Source: Geosiphon pyriformis
Lineage: Eukaryota; Glomeromycota; Glomeromycetes; Archaeosporales; Geosiphonaceae
Assembly: GCA_016748015.1 (NCBI GenBank)
Contig: JAAOMT010000649.1
Location: 73,266 to 136,897, forward strand
Direction of reading: 5' to 3'
DNA: 63,632 nucleotides
Positions 12,752 to 22,690 of the stretch are shown here, piece after piece. Within the stretch, counting starts at the first letter, position 1. Every line of letters begins with the position of its first letter. The notes under the pieces are model-generated. The model was not told the DNA's origin and ran no database searches. It worked only from the letters and a program-made list of their open reading frames with translations. The position numbers and the translations under genes were made by a program.

Positions 12752-12830
12752 AACTCTATAATAAAACATCTCTATAATAGAACATAATTTGCATGTTTCA
12801 ATTGTGTTTTATTATAAAGATCTGATTGTA
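12752..12830 (+). repeat. Probable 3' terminal repeat of the pogo-like element
   Basis: Just after the transposase, 'ctctataataaaaca' and, about 45 bases on, 'tgttttattataaag' form an inverted pair. The segment ends in 'gatctgattgta'. Subterminal repeats of this CTCTATAAT kind are common in Tigger-like elements. The matching 5' end was not found. Confidence 0.45.
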
Positions 12831-15800
12831 TTTTATAAATTAATATAATATATTTCTAATTACATATGTAATAATATAAAAAATTAAATATTAATTTTAG
12901 TATTTGTTGCACAATCCTTTTTAGATAATTAATTGAATAGTGAAAAACTCTTAGTAATTAAGATTTTTGGCATAAAAATAGATAAATAAGAAATAAAATT
13001 ATAGATACTAGTAATATATTTAAAAACAAAATTTTTTTAAACTAAATTGAAAAATTATTAAAATTATATTTTAATTAACATAAATTATTATATTAAGCTG
13101 CTCTCAAATTTCATGTTACTATTATTTAATTATTTAAATTAAATTAAAGTTTAAAATATTATAAAAAAATTAGAAAAAGCAAAAACTTATTGTAAATTAA
13201 AAATATTTATTTATTTCACAAAATATTTTAATAAATTTTTAAATTTATATTAAAAATATGAATTTTAAAATTTTTTCTTTTTTATTTTATTTTATGATTA
13301 TTTTTTATACATATTTATGTCATAAAATCTATTTAAAATAATATGAATAATTGTATTTAGATTTTTAAATCAAATTCTTAATTAGTTGTTTATTTCTTAA
13401 ATAATTTTTATGAAATTTTAAAAATTTTTTTTATGTAATTTTTTTTTAACTACTAAACTAATTAAATTATTTATATTACTTTTTAATTAAAAATTTTTCA
13501 TTGGTTATAGTAACAAATTATTGTTTATTATTGTAGATTTAAATTATTTTTCATATTTTTTGAACTGAATTTTTTAATAAAATACTATTTTATAATATTA
13601 AAATTTTTTTTTTATATTAAGCTTTTTTTTAATGCTAAAATTATTAAAAATATGTCAAAAAATTAATTAATTAATTTCTTAATAAACAAGTATTGATGTC
13701 TTTTTTAATTACTTTTTAACTATTTTTTGCATTTCAACTTCTATAATAAAAACCAAAATATTAGTATTAATCTATAATTTTATTTACAGATAAAATAAAA
13801 TGTTAAAATAGATATTTAAGCAGTACTACAAATTAAGTACAAAACATGTTTAAAAAATAATTAACAAAAAGATTGAAATTTGTTTATTAAGAAAATTGAT
13901 TGGCTTTTATTAGTATATTATCAATAGTTTTAGCATTAATAAAAAAGATCTAGTATAAAAAAAACTATATTATTTATTTTATTTAATAATTTAGCATTTA
14001 TATAATAAATAAACATGATTTAAAATAAAATTTTGATAATATAAAATATTAGATTTAGTTAAAAACTATTTATTAAGCATTAAAGACATAAAAATATTTA
14101 TAATTGTTTTGCTTTATTATTAGTTTTTAATTTGATTGGAATTTTATTAATGTTATTTTAATTTTGGTTCTTGTTACTTCTTATTAAAATTATTTAAAAA
14201 AAGCTAAGAAATAATTTATTTTATATTAAATACAATATCAACTGTTAAATAATTTCTTTTTTTTTAATATTTAATTATTATTAAATATCTTTAAAAAATA
14301 AATTATTCTTTGTTTTTTATAAATATTTTTTTATTAGACACAATTATAAAATTCGAAATAATTGTAAAAACTTTTGAAAAAATGTTGGCAAAAAGGTTAC
14401 AAAATATATAGCTAAAAACTAAAATTTTAATTTATTATTATTATTTTTAATAATATGTATTTGATTTTTGCCAATTATAATAATTATTTTTAATTTTATT
14501 AATTTAATATATCGGTTTTTATATTTAATGACTTAAAATTAAGTTCTATAAGATTAAAATTTTTGGCTATTTTTGTTACATAATACTTATAGTTAAATTT
14601 TTATAAATTATATAGCAAATAATAATACTACACTATTTTTATATCAAAATTAAATTTTAATTTTTACAAGCTTTAAAATATTATAAATAATATAAATAAT
14701 TTCCAATACCAATTTAATATTCTCAAAGAAAAATTATTTATTAATAAAACTTAAAACAACCAAAAGAATTACAAATGTTGTAAAATAAAAATTATTTAAC
14801 AATAAATAATATTTTTAAGATATTTTTTAAGACATATAATTCATTAATTATCGTATTACATAAAATTAAAAACTTAAGATATTTTATATAAATATATAAT
14901 TAAACTATTTAGTTTTATTTATTTTACTTTATCTTGAATTTTGTTAATGTTGTATTTTTATTATTTTAAATCTGAAAAACTTTGTTTTTGGTGTAAAAAT
15001 TGCATATCTTATTAAATTAAACATATAATTTAGGTGTTATATGGCACAGTTATTATTGTTATTACATAATACAATATATTAAAATTATTTATGTTTGACA
15101 AATCTATAAATTTATTAATTATAATCAGTATTTAGTATATTTTTAAATTTTAAAAAATATGTTAAAAAGTCAAATCACGTCAAAATGTTAATAATAAAAA
15201 CACTTGTTAATAGTTAAAACTATTATTAATAGGAAAAAAATAAAAAATTATTAAATTAAAAAATAACTATACAAAAATACATTGGAAATCTTACATTATA
15301 AGTAAGAAAATTTAATTTTATACATATTCTTTATACAAATACATACGAGACTATTATATTTTACAAATATATTTTAATATATATTATAGTTTTCTGTATA
15401 TATTTTATTTATTACATATGTAATCTATAATTTTTTAATACATTCTAAGCAAATACAAAATAAAAATTTTATATTTCTTATACATCTTTAATATACATTC
15501 TACTGAAATATATATTTATATTTACTAGTGAATAAGATAAATTTCTCCTATGCAAAATTCAATATCAAATATAGATAAATTAGTAAAATTAAAGATAAAA
15601 TATGAATTAAAGTTTACTAGTCACAAATTTATTAAAATTTAATGTTGGAAAATAAGTAAAACTAAAGATAAAAATTTAAAAAACTATACAATTCCACATT
15701 TATTTCATCCAAGTTTTTAATCAAATAAAAACCAAAGTATTAATCAATTAGAGGAAAGAATTTCATGTGAAAATCTTATATTAACATTTTGATAGAGTTT

Positions 15801-15850
15801 TTTAGTATTTACATAGTTTTATGTTTTAACAAGATTTCTCGATATTGTTA
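12831..15850. other. Long A+T-rich stretch, no gene seen
   Basis: About 3 kb of nearly pure A+T sequence with no open frame over about 40 codons and no recognisable transposon motif on either strand. It is probably transposon DNA decayed beyond recognition. Confidence 0.4.
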
Positions 15851-15899
15851 GAGATTTTCCGTTATGCAAAATAGTAAAACCCTTTTACCAATGACGAAA

Positions 15900-16250
15900 C
15901 CCTTTTTCCGACAGCTCTATTATGCACAGGTAAATCTATTACTCACGTTCGTGCTTTTTTAAAAGAACCAAAATCATTAACTGATTTTATTTCTTAGAAT
16001 CTGGCGCAACTTGGAAGTACATACCAAGCGAATAAGAAAAAACGAACTGCGGATCAAGCATTTGGAAACGATTATTTCGACTACCTTTATGGTATTGTAT
16101 CAACAGGTACGAAGTGGTATTTTATCATGTAAACGCCAGATGGTATAACTCTACAAGTGGTAGCGAGTACCAAATTAATCTGACGAAATCCGCAGTCAAA
16201 AAAAATCCTGAATTGCCTCTAAGTAACGTGAAAAGGGTAATTGTTGGGTT
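15900..16250 (+). pseudogene. Fragment of coiled-coil/nuclease-like family protein
   Basis: The sequence turns GC-balanced here. An exon ending RQLYYAQ is followed by a clean intron (15930-15997, GTAAAT to TTCTTAG). The next exon starts at 15998: NLAQLGSTYQANKKKR, then FGNDYFDYLYGIVSTGTKWYF, a stop, and a shifted frame reading SEYQINLTKSAVKKNPEL and NVKRVIVGL. I associate YGIVSTGTxWYFxxYTPDG with a large Glomeromycotina protein family whose C-terminal domain resembles PD-(D/E)xK nucleases; that link is from memory. Stops and frame changes show that this copy is dead. It may be the relative of the gene at 1-287. Confidence 0.5.
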
Positions 16251-16369
16251 ATCAAAAAGTAACAGGTATCGAAACAGATAGGTGGGAGCATTGTATTGAT
16301 AAAAAAATTTCTTGACAAAAGTGAACGGGCGTTACAAATTGTGATTTCTTTTTTGAATATTTAGTGTTA

Positions 16370-16560
16370 TTCAATCATGAAATCGGGGCTTGAATTATTT
16401 GAAGCCGAGAATGCCGAAATTCCTGAACTTAACAAGAAGAAGTTGATAAAGTTAAGGGGTTGAGGTTGAGATGCTGAGCTCAAGGCTGATATATACGTTT
16501 TAGCAACAAGTTTTCCGGGATCATCAGATGTGGCTGTGAATTCATTCAAAAAGAAATTAT
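16370..16560 (+). pseudogene. Coiled-coil fragment
   Basis: The plus strand reads MKSGLELFEAENAEIPELNK, then KKLIKLRG, a stop, and DAELKADIYVLATSFPG. This is a short Glu/Lys/Leu-rich heptad segment with stops. 'AENAEIPEL' is a phrase I associate with coiled-coil proteins of the same lineage. It is followed at once by the promoter of the ML-domain gene. The antisense open frame over 16367-16606 is its shadow. Confidence 0.4.
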
Positions 16561-16615
16561 AATATGAACGCCGGCTGAAATTTTTTTTGGAGGACTGCAG
16601 CCACATTTTTTTCCT

Positions 16616-16624
16616 TATAAAAAG
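16616..16624 (+). promoter_or_regulatory. TATA box of the ML-domain gene
   Basis: TATAAAAAG lies 62 bases before the ATG at 16686, in a leader that is A-rich just before the start (aaaagaaacc-ATG). Confidence 0.6.
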
Positions 16625-16685
16625 AGGTCATGTTTTACTCTGATAAATTTCAAATTATCGTTAACTTCAAAGGAAAAAAGAAACC

Positions 16686-17522
16686 ATGAAACGAAATTTT
16701 TATTTTGTAGTTGTTTTATTAGTTACGATTTCAATAATCAATGCTATTCCACTAGATTCTTCTACCTCAGCATCTCCTTCTACCTCAGAAACTCCTTCTA
16801 CCTCAGAAACTCCTTCTGGCTCAGAATCTCCTTCTGGCTCAGAATCTCCTTCTACCTCAGAAACTCCTTCTAGCTCAGAAACTCCTTCTGGCTCAGAATC
16901 TCCTTCTGGCTCAGAATCTCCTTCTGGCTCAGAATCTCCTTCTGGCTCAGAATCTCCTTGCTCAGAATCTCCTTCTAGCTCAGAAACTCCTTCTAGCTCA
17001 GAAACTCCTTCTGGCTCAGAATCTCCTTCTACCTCAGAAACTCCTTCTAGCTCAGAAACTCCTTCTGGCTCAGAAACTCCTTCTACATCAGCATCTCCTT
17101 CTACCTCAAAATCTCCTTCTACCTCAAAATCTCCTTCTACCTCACAATCTTTTACTCCTTTATTTGTACCATGCAATGCTGTTCCTCAGCCCGATTTTAT
17201 CGCTGTAACAATCGAACCTGCAGCTTTCGCTGCTGGAGAAAAAATAAAAATTATTGCTACTGGAATAGCAGCTAAAACTATCGACTCAGCCACGATTTCA
17301 GCTGGATTTTCTAATGCTCGAAATGAAGACATAAGTACTGTTACTAAAAGTTTTTGCAGTCATTTGAGAGGAGGACAAAGTTGTCCGGTTGGATCAGGAA
17401 TAAAATTCACAATATCAACCCATATAAAGGCACCACACTCTATCATTGGTACCGCTTTTAGTTTTAGTATTGTAGAAGCATCCACCAATGCTCCATTATT
17501 CTGTGCAGTGGCTCGTTTGTAA
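16686..17522 (+). CDS. Secreted ML (MD-2-related lipid-recognition) domain protein with Ser/Thr/Pro-rich stalk
   Basis: An intact single-exon frame of 278 residues. Residues 1-20 form a signal peptide (MKRN, a hydrophobic VVVLLVTISII core, then NA), so the product should enter the secretory pathway. Residues 25-155 are an imperfect hexapeptide repeat, SP-S-(G/T/S)-S-E, a likely O-glycosylated stalk. Residues 163-278 resemble the ML domain of fungal phosphatidylglycerol/phosphatidylinositol transfer proteins (NPC2-like): VTIEPAAFAAGEKIKIIATG, SFCSHLRGGQSCPVGSGIKF and a terminal LFCAVARL, with Cys at the expected places. This family binds lipid head or tail groups. The stalk is unusual; ML proteins normally start the domain soon after the signal peptide. 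Cys92 inside the repeat is odd. The ML call is by motif, the stalk role is inferred. Confidence 0.75.
   Translation: MKRNFYFVVVLLVTISIINAIPLDSSTSASPSTSETPSTSETPSGSESPSGSESPSTSETPSSSETPSGSESPSGSESPSGSESPSGSESPCSESPSSSETPSSSETPSGSESPSTSETPSSSETPSGSETPSTSASPSTSKSPSTSKSPSTSQSFTPLFVPCNAVPQPDFIAVTIEPAAFAAGEKIKIIATGIAAKTIDSATISAGFSNARNEDISTVTKSFCSHLRGGQSCPVGSGIKFTISTHIKAPHSIIGTAFSFSIVEASTNAPLFCAVARL
16758..17150 (+). repeat. 18-bp coding minisatellite
   Basis: About 20 tandem copies of an 18-base unit of the form 'tctccttctggctcagaa', in frame with the ML-domain gene. Variants swap Gly, Thr and Ser. One unit near 16959 has lost three bases, creating the only Cys in the repeat. Near-identity of adjacent units suggests recent expansion. 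Confidence 0.85.
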
Positions 17523-18043
17523 ACATAAGAATTTTTAAATGGTTGAGGGAGTTCGCTTACAATAAGCTTAGCTTGAGTTTTTTTCTTCATTCAAAGTCGT
17601 TTTATTGATTCTGGTAATTTCATTTCTCTTGTTTTATTTTTCTCATATTCCCTTAAATTTTTTATTTACATCATGTAAAAGTGATATATGTATTGGTTAC
17701 AGATTTATTTCACTAAATAATGTTTACATATACATATCCTTTTTCGCAAATTTTTTTCAAACAAAAATTCTTTCTACCTTTTACATCTTCATGACTCCCC
17801 CAGGCAGGTTTGTAGAAATTTCCAAAAATAGCATTTTTGATTAATTTGAACGGCTCCTACTGGTTCGCGCTTTCATTCAAATCGCCAAATATGCAATTTT
17901 GTTCTACCATAATTGATGCAAATAATTGTATATCTTATTTTGAATATTTATATGATATATATATTCTACATGAATATTTAGCATTTTAGTGGAGTTGTAT
18001 TAAAAGATCCTATAAATCTGTATTCGGGGGGGGGGGGGGGGGG
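17523..18043. other. 3' flank of the ML-domain gene, up to the gap
   Basis: Moderately A+T-rich with no credible gene. Open frames here are short and T-rich. It ends in a run of 18 G (18026-18043) next to the assembly gap. Confidence 0.45.
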
Positions 18044-18063
18044 NNNNNNNNNNNNNNNNNNNN
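18044..18063. other. Assembly gap (20 N) between G runs
   Basis: Twenty N flanked by 18 G on the left and GGGG on the right. The true length of the G tract and of the missing DNA is unknown, so the two sides may not be truly adjacent. Confidence 0.95.
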
Positions 18064-20295
18064 GGGGCGGCAATGTGAATTCGCCGATCATGGTGCTTAT
18101 ACACATACGAGATTATTTGGGGAACCGTTTATAGGCATTATAATATATACTGAGTTTTTTGTTGTTGTTTTCAATAGTTATATCACTCCAAATTAAGCGT
18201 TAAATAACTTTCTATCTAAAGAAAGCATTAATATTAATAAAAATAATTTATTTTGTTTATGCAATAAATGTTTTTAATAAAGATCTTGAAACATATACTC
18301 TTCTATTCATCATCGTATTGACCGCGTCGTATAATATGGTAAATGAAAATTCAAATAACGATGATTCTCAAATTAAACTTAAAATACAACTGGATCCAAT
18401 TGAAAATCAATTTCATTGCCATTGACATTGCTCAAGTAAACACCTTCCCAAAAGTATTGATGTCTCTGAGTCTTCTTCAAGAATGTATTCATACTGAAAT
18501 TGCATACTGTATAATATTTGGTCAAAATGATAGCTAGTATTATACCAGATTACTCGATTGATTTTTAGTGCCATTTTTGAATTAGAAAAATTTGTACCGC
18601 ACCTATATTTATAAGCTTCTTGCGGTCATTTCAAATATAAAAATTCTGATAATAAACAACAAATTAGTATTTTTTCTGGTAATTAATAATCATAGAGAAG
18701 AATACCTGTGTATCCTGAGTTGGAATGGTTTAAATACATTATACTGTTTATTATGACTATTTCTCTCGACTATTCCTCACGTTTCAAACTAGCACTTTTT
18801 CCATTTTTTTTATTCATTAATTTCAAATTTAAACAAAGGTAAATTAATCGCTGATGGCGAAAAACTCATTCGCTATATATTGGTTGTCGACATTAAATTT
18901 TCCGTTTGAAAACTGTTGCTTTACTCCGAAAAATTGAACCCATTGGAGCTCTACAATAAAGAAGAAATTAATATATTTGAATTTTTTTAATGCAAGGGTT
19001 ATAATAAATACTTTTCATGTTCTATATATTTTTTAAATTAGTTTTTCTAATAAATAATAATTTTTCGATATAGCTGGGCCGCAGCATCTAATAGCAGAAT
19101 AAATATCTTTTTTCACAACCTTCCCCCCACAATAATAACAATTAAAAATAGCTTGTTAGCCAAGTATAGATCAATCTTTTATGCTGCATTTATTTTATTA
19201 ACTAAGCAATTCAATTAGATTATAAATAATGTTTTTTGTTGTTAAGAAATCTTTTAAACTTCAACATTTTAGAACCTCTCAAGTTTACTAATTTGGGAGT
19301 TTTTAAAAACACAAAAAATTAAAGATTTGTTACTAAAATAGCATTTAATCATCAAATCGATTTTTCAAAGTCTTTTAATCGATATTTTAAAATCGGCACG
19401 AATAATATTTTTTCTGAGAGGTAAATATAAATTTTAGATCTACGATTAAAGAAATTTCCGACATATTTTAGTAAAATTATTTCTTAAATTAAACCTAATA
19501 GATATATCTCTCTTCGAAAAAAGAAAAAAATCACAACAGAGTAATGTTAATGACTCAGAAACAAGGGAGAATTGAAAAGCTCTAATGATGCTGTTCTATA
19601 AGCATAGACCCTTGTATATCTTTCTCATAACGCTTAGTAGCATATCTACACAAGCTTGAATTAGGCAATGAGATTTGATTGAATTTTAGTTTCACATCAA
19701 CATTTTTTTATTCGAAACTCACAAAATAAGCATCCATTAATATTTTATTTGGCTTCAAGTTTATTTTTGTGACTTGAACGAAATTTAAGGCTCTACTATC
19801 ATATATTTAAAATATTTTTGGGTTTTACTAAATATCAAATGTATCTTTTAGAACATTCGAAGTCAGAAAAAGTAATAAGGATTGAAACAGTCTGGCAGGC
19901 TGAATTTGAAATTTTGAATCGTCTTCATATATATTAAACTAAGCTTGCTTGCTTTTGAGATATTGGTATAAATTTATATTATAAAAGGTTTAAAACCTAA
20001 ATTTTCCTACTCGAAATTTAACCTTTTGGCAGATAGTGTGATAAAACAAATTTTTTATTTTCAACAAATATGATATTGGGTACTTAGCAAACAGAAATCT
20101 GCTAATCTATTTTTCCAAACAATGAGAGACTGTCGATAACTTTTAAAAAGTTCAGTTTTAAGAGAATAAATCATGTGAATTGTGAACTTAAACTCTAAAT
20201 TTAATTATCATGTTAAAAAACTGAATTTGTTCTAATCTTAGGTATTTTAGAGGACAAAGACTCAAAGTCGAACTTCATTTAATCTTTTAAAAATT
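18064..20295. other. Intergenic DNA, no supported gene
   Basis: Composition is less extreme than the transposon regions. An ATG at 18336 opens only 29 codons (MVNENSNNDDSQIKLKIQL, then a stop), followed in frame by a coding-like KSIDVSESSSR. This may be a fragment of a dead gene, but I cannot name it. Nothing else is supported down to the lipase stop at 20296. Confidence 0.4.
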
Positions 20296-21631
20296 TTATT
20301 TAAACGAAGGCAAAAATTCACGACAATCTTTGAATGTGGTATTAAAATAAGGCCCAAAATGCACTGATGTTCCTCTTCCATCAGTCCCCGAGTTACAATT
20401 CTACAAAATGAGAATTAAATTAGTCCAGTGTCGCGTATATTCAAGTAATAAAACAATTTTTCTTTAACCTACCCTATTCTCTCCAGCTTTATTAAGATCA
20501 TTTGACCAGTACCCAGGGCACTGAAAAACATCATATGCCAAATTAAATTGATCAAGATTTGAATCTGGGCATTGACAATTCTTTGGTGTAATCCAATATT
20601 CCCTCTCGTGATGCCTGAAAATGTGATTACTCTGGAAATTTGACCTAAAGTTCGGAATAAAATCGTTTGAATGTGTAACACGGTAAACCTCCAATTCATG
20701 ATTAATATATTCTGCGAAAACAGTGCTTCCAATTCTTGGCTGACCAAAAGTGACTGCAATAAATTTCAATCCTGAACCAGCAACATCAGGAGAATTTAAA
20801 AGAAAAGCCTCCTTTATCTTAAGGGCTGTCAATAACGCATAAGCTATGATGTGTAAAGAAAATAAATGTATAAACTGAATTAAAGTAAAAAAATTATCTA
20901 TTGTTTTTTCTTTGAATACCTCCTCCAATTGCGTGTCCAGTGAAATAAACTTTAAAATTTGAAGTTTTAAAAGTGATCACTGCTTGCGTTATCACCATAA
21001 AAATTGATAACATTATGAAGAAGGCATCTTTATCCCATTCATTTTCCACATATCCCCCTTCAGTTTTGATATATTCAGTAGAAGCGGTGGTTCTTGCTGC
21101 CCATTCGTGAACAGGGATCTCAGGACCGTGAAAATAAAAAACTATTTTTTTGCTCTGATAATCAAGATGATATTTTGCTGATGTAAATTATAAGAGATTC
21201 AATAGCTAGCTTTAAATGATCATATGATAATATCAATAAAAATAATGGATGTTACCATATTTTTCTTCACCACCAATACGATTCTCTGGGGAAGAGTAGC
21301 AGTAAGCCATATTGGCAAAACGAGCCATTTCTGATAACATGGAAAAGGTTTCATTATTTTGCAATAGAGTTTTTGGTGGTGAATTTCCATCCTGAAAAGC
21401 TTGACCATCATTCATTGCAATTTTATCGGAATGAACCCTTCGTCTAAAATTTTGAGTGAACGCTTTTAGGTGTTGCTCAAGTTTTCCCTCAAAAAGATCT
21501 CGCTTTTCTTGCCCAAATTGGGCAAAAACTATTGACTGTCCTGTTATCAACAGCAAAGCAACAATAATCAAAGAGAAAATTTTGAGAGTAAAACTGGCAT
21601 TTCCTGATAGGTTATGCAATAGAGTCCACAT
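20296..21631 (-). CDS. Class 3 lipase-like protein 1, nucleophile Ser replaced by Ala
   Basis: Four exons with GT-AG introns: 21631-21256, 21177-20920, 20843-20473, 20400-20296, giving 369 residues. The chosen ATG (21631) places a hydrophobic segment (LKIFSLIIVALLLI) and VFA-Q near the N-terminus, a signal peptide; an upstream in-frame ATG at 21733 is less likely. The alpha/beta-hydrolase core of fungal class 3 (triacylglycerol) lipases is clear: VFYFHGPE, FTGHAIGGAYALLTAL, VTFGQPRIGS, VTHSNDFIP, HHEREYWI and VHFGPYF. The nucleophile elbow GxSxG is GHAIG, so the catalytic Ser is Ala (codon 20930-20932, residue 208). The acid Asp (in SNDF) and His (in VHFGPYF) remain. It is probably a secreted pseudoenzyme or lipid-binding protein; that role is inferred. 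Its 5' end faces the Fanzor-like remnant. Confidence 0.8.
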
Positions 21632-21825
21632 TTTATAACAGGACAAAAGGAAGCTGATATTAGTGAAACAAGATATCTTAAATTTTGACGAAAGATGTCG
21701 ACACATTTTTTTTATTTTAGGCAATATCAGCAAGATTACCTATTTATAGTCCATTTATCGCTGATACAAAAGTTTTGCCTATCAATAAAAATATTTATTT
21801 GCTGCTGTTGAAATCGCCGTCGCCA

Positions 21826-22240
21826 CCATCTTTAGCCCCAGTTTCATCGATTTTTGTCTTCACTATTGATCCTGGCATTTATAAACCCTTGATATGGTAT
21901 TCTCCTATTAAAGGAATAGGTAAAGTTGGTCAACAAGATATTGGACGTATTACTCGTATTTACATTTATATGGACAATTTGATACACAAAAAGACAATTT
22001 GGCACAATCAACCACCAGACGCAAAAAAAAGAAGGCTAAAAGACTTGATAAAGCAGTGGCATATATGTGGTGAAAAATTACACGTTTTACAAAATGAATT
22101 CACAAAAAACCATTGCATTCTTAACTTGCCAATATTATTCTTCCTTTGAAGTGTCAAATATGATAACCGATAAATGAGAAAGATTACAGGAGAAAAAAGT
22201 TCGAAGAATGCTCGGTTAGGAATATGAAACTCGTTATGTG
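21826..22240 (+). pseudogene. Fanzor/TnpB-like RNA-guided nuclease remnant
   Basis: The plus strand reads FVFTIDPGIYKPLIWYSPIK, then GIGKVGQQDIGRITRIYIYM, KKRRLKDLIKQWHICGEKLH and NEFTKNHCILNLPI. After a frame change it reads SSFEVSNMITDKxERLQEKKVRRMLG. This matches the RuvC-like core of TnpB and its eukaryotic relatives, the Fanzors: IDPG with the first catalytic Asp (21868-21870), the helical KKRRLKDLI segment, and FExSxM with the catalytic Glu (22148-22150), followed by a basic RSKTxRxML-like helix. RuvC-III and the zinc finger were not found, nor a long N-terminal part. Stops and a frame change show it is dead. The open frame here has no ATG. The family call rests on motif order from memory. 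Confidence 0.55.
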
Positions 22241-22379
22241 AAAAACTCAATCCAATTCAATATTCCAAGCATTACATATATAGAAAAGGGTTGCAGAGAC
22301 ATAGTTGTTGGTGTGCGTTATTACGATAAATCGAAGATCTTATTATGCTATTATTTATATATTGTGTCCATATTTGGTT

Positions 22380-22690
22380 GACACCTTTTAGTGTGAAATT
22401 CAAACATTACGAGATCGATGGTAAGGGTACCACAGAGAAGTTTATCACAAATCAGATGACCAATAGAAATTACCCTTATTTTGTTCAGGGATGGTAATCG
22501 AGCATTTTGCCTTAGCATTTTTATTTGTCTTATATTGAAGATGAATTTGAATTAGAACTTCCCACTATTTTATCAAACTGGACTAGCGAAAAATTTCGAA
22601 TTGTAATCTTGAGTCCAGTGTTAATTCTTCACATTGTTTGGTATTTGAATCGTTGGGGAAGACGAGTGTCTTTAATTTTTAATGTCCTCG
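22380..22690 (+). pseudogene. Unidentified coding-like stretch
   Basis: A frame with normal amino-acid composition reads KHYEIDGKGTTEKFITNQMT, then NRNYPYFVQGW, two stops, and YIEDEFELELPTILSNWTSE followed by FRIVILSPVLILHIVWYLNR. The last part is hydrophobic and could be a membrane segment. I do not recognise the family. Composition argues for a former gene rather than random DNA; there is no start or exon model. Confidence 0.3.

Noticed and set aside
16700-17176. 158-codon antisense open frame opposite the ML-domain gene
   Set aside because: It is opened by the 18-bp repeat, which lacks stops in several frames. It encodes only the mirrored repeat and has no signal or domain.
18343-18537. 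64-codon frame
   Set aside because: Another frame over the same stretch (ATG 18336) has more protein-like composition but stops after 29 codons. Neither has support as a gene.
21775-22149. 124-codon frame read as an intact gene
   Set aside because: It begins at TTG, not ATG, and the homologous reading (FEVSNM) continues in another frame. It is the Fanzor-like remnant, not an intact gene.
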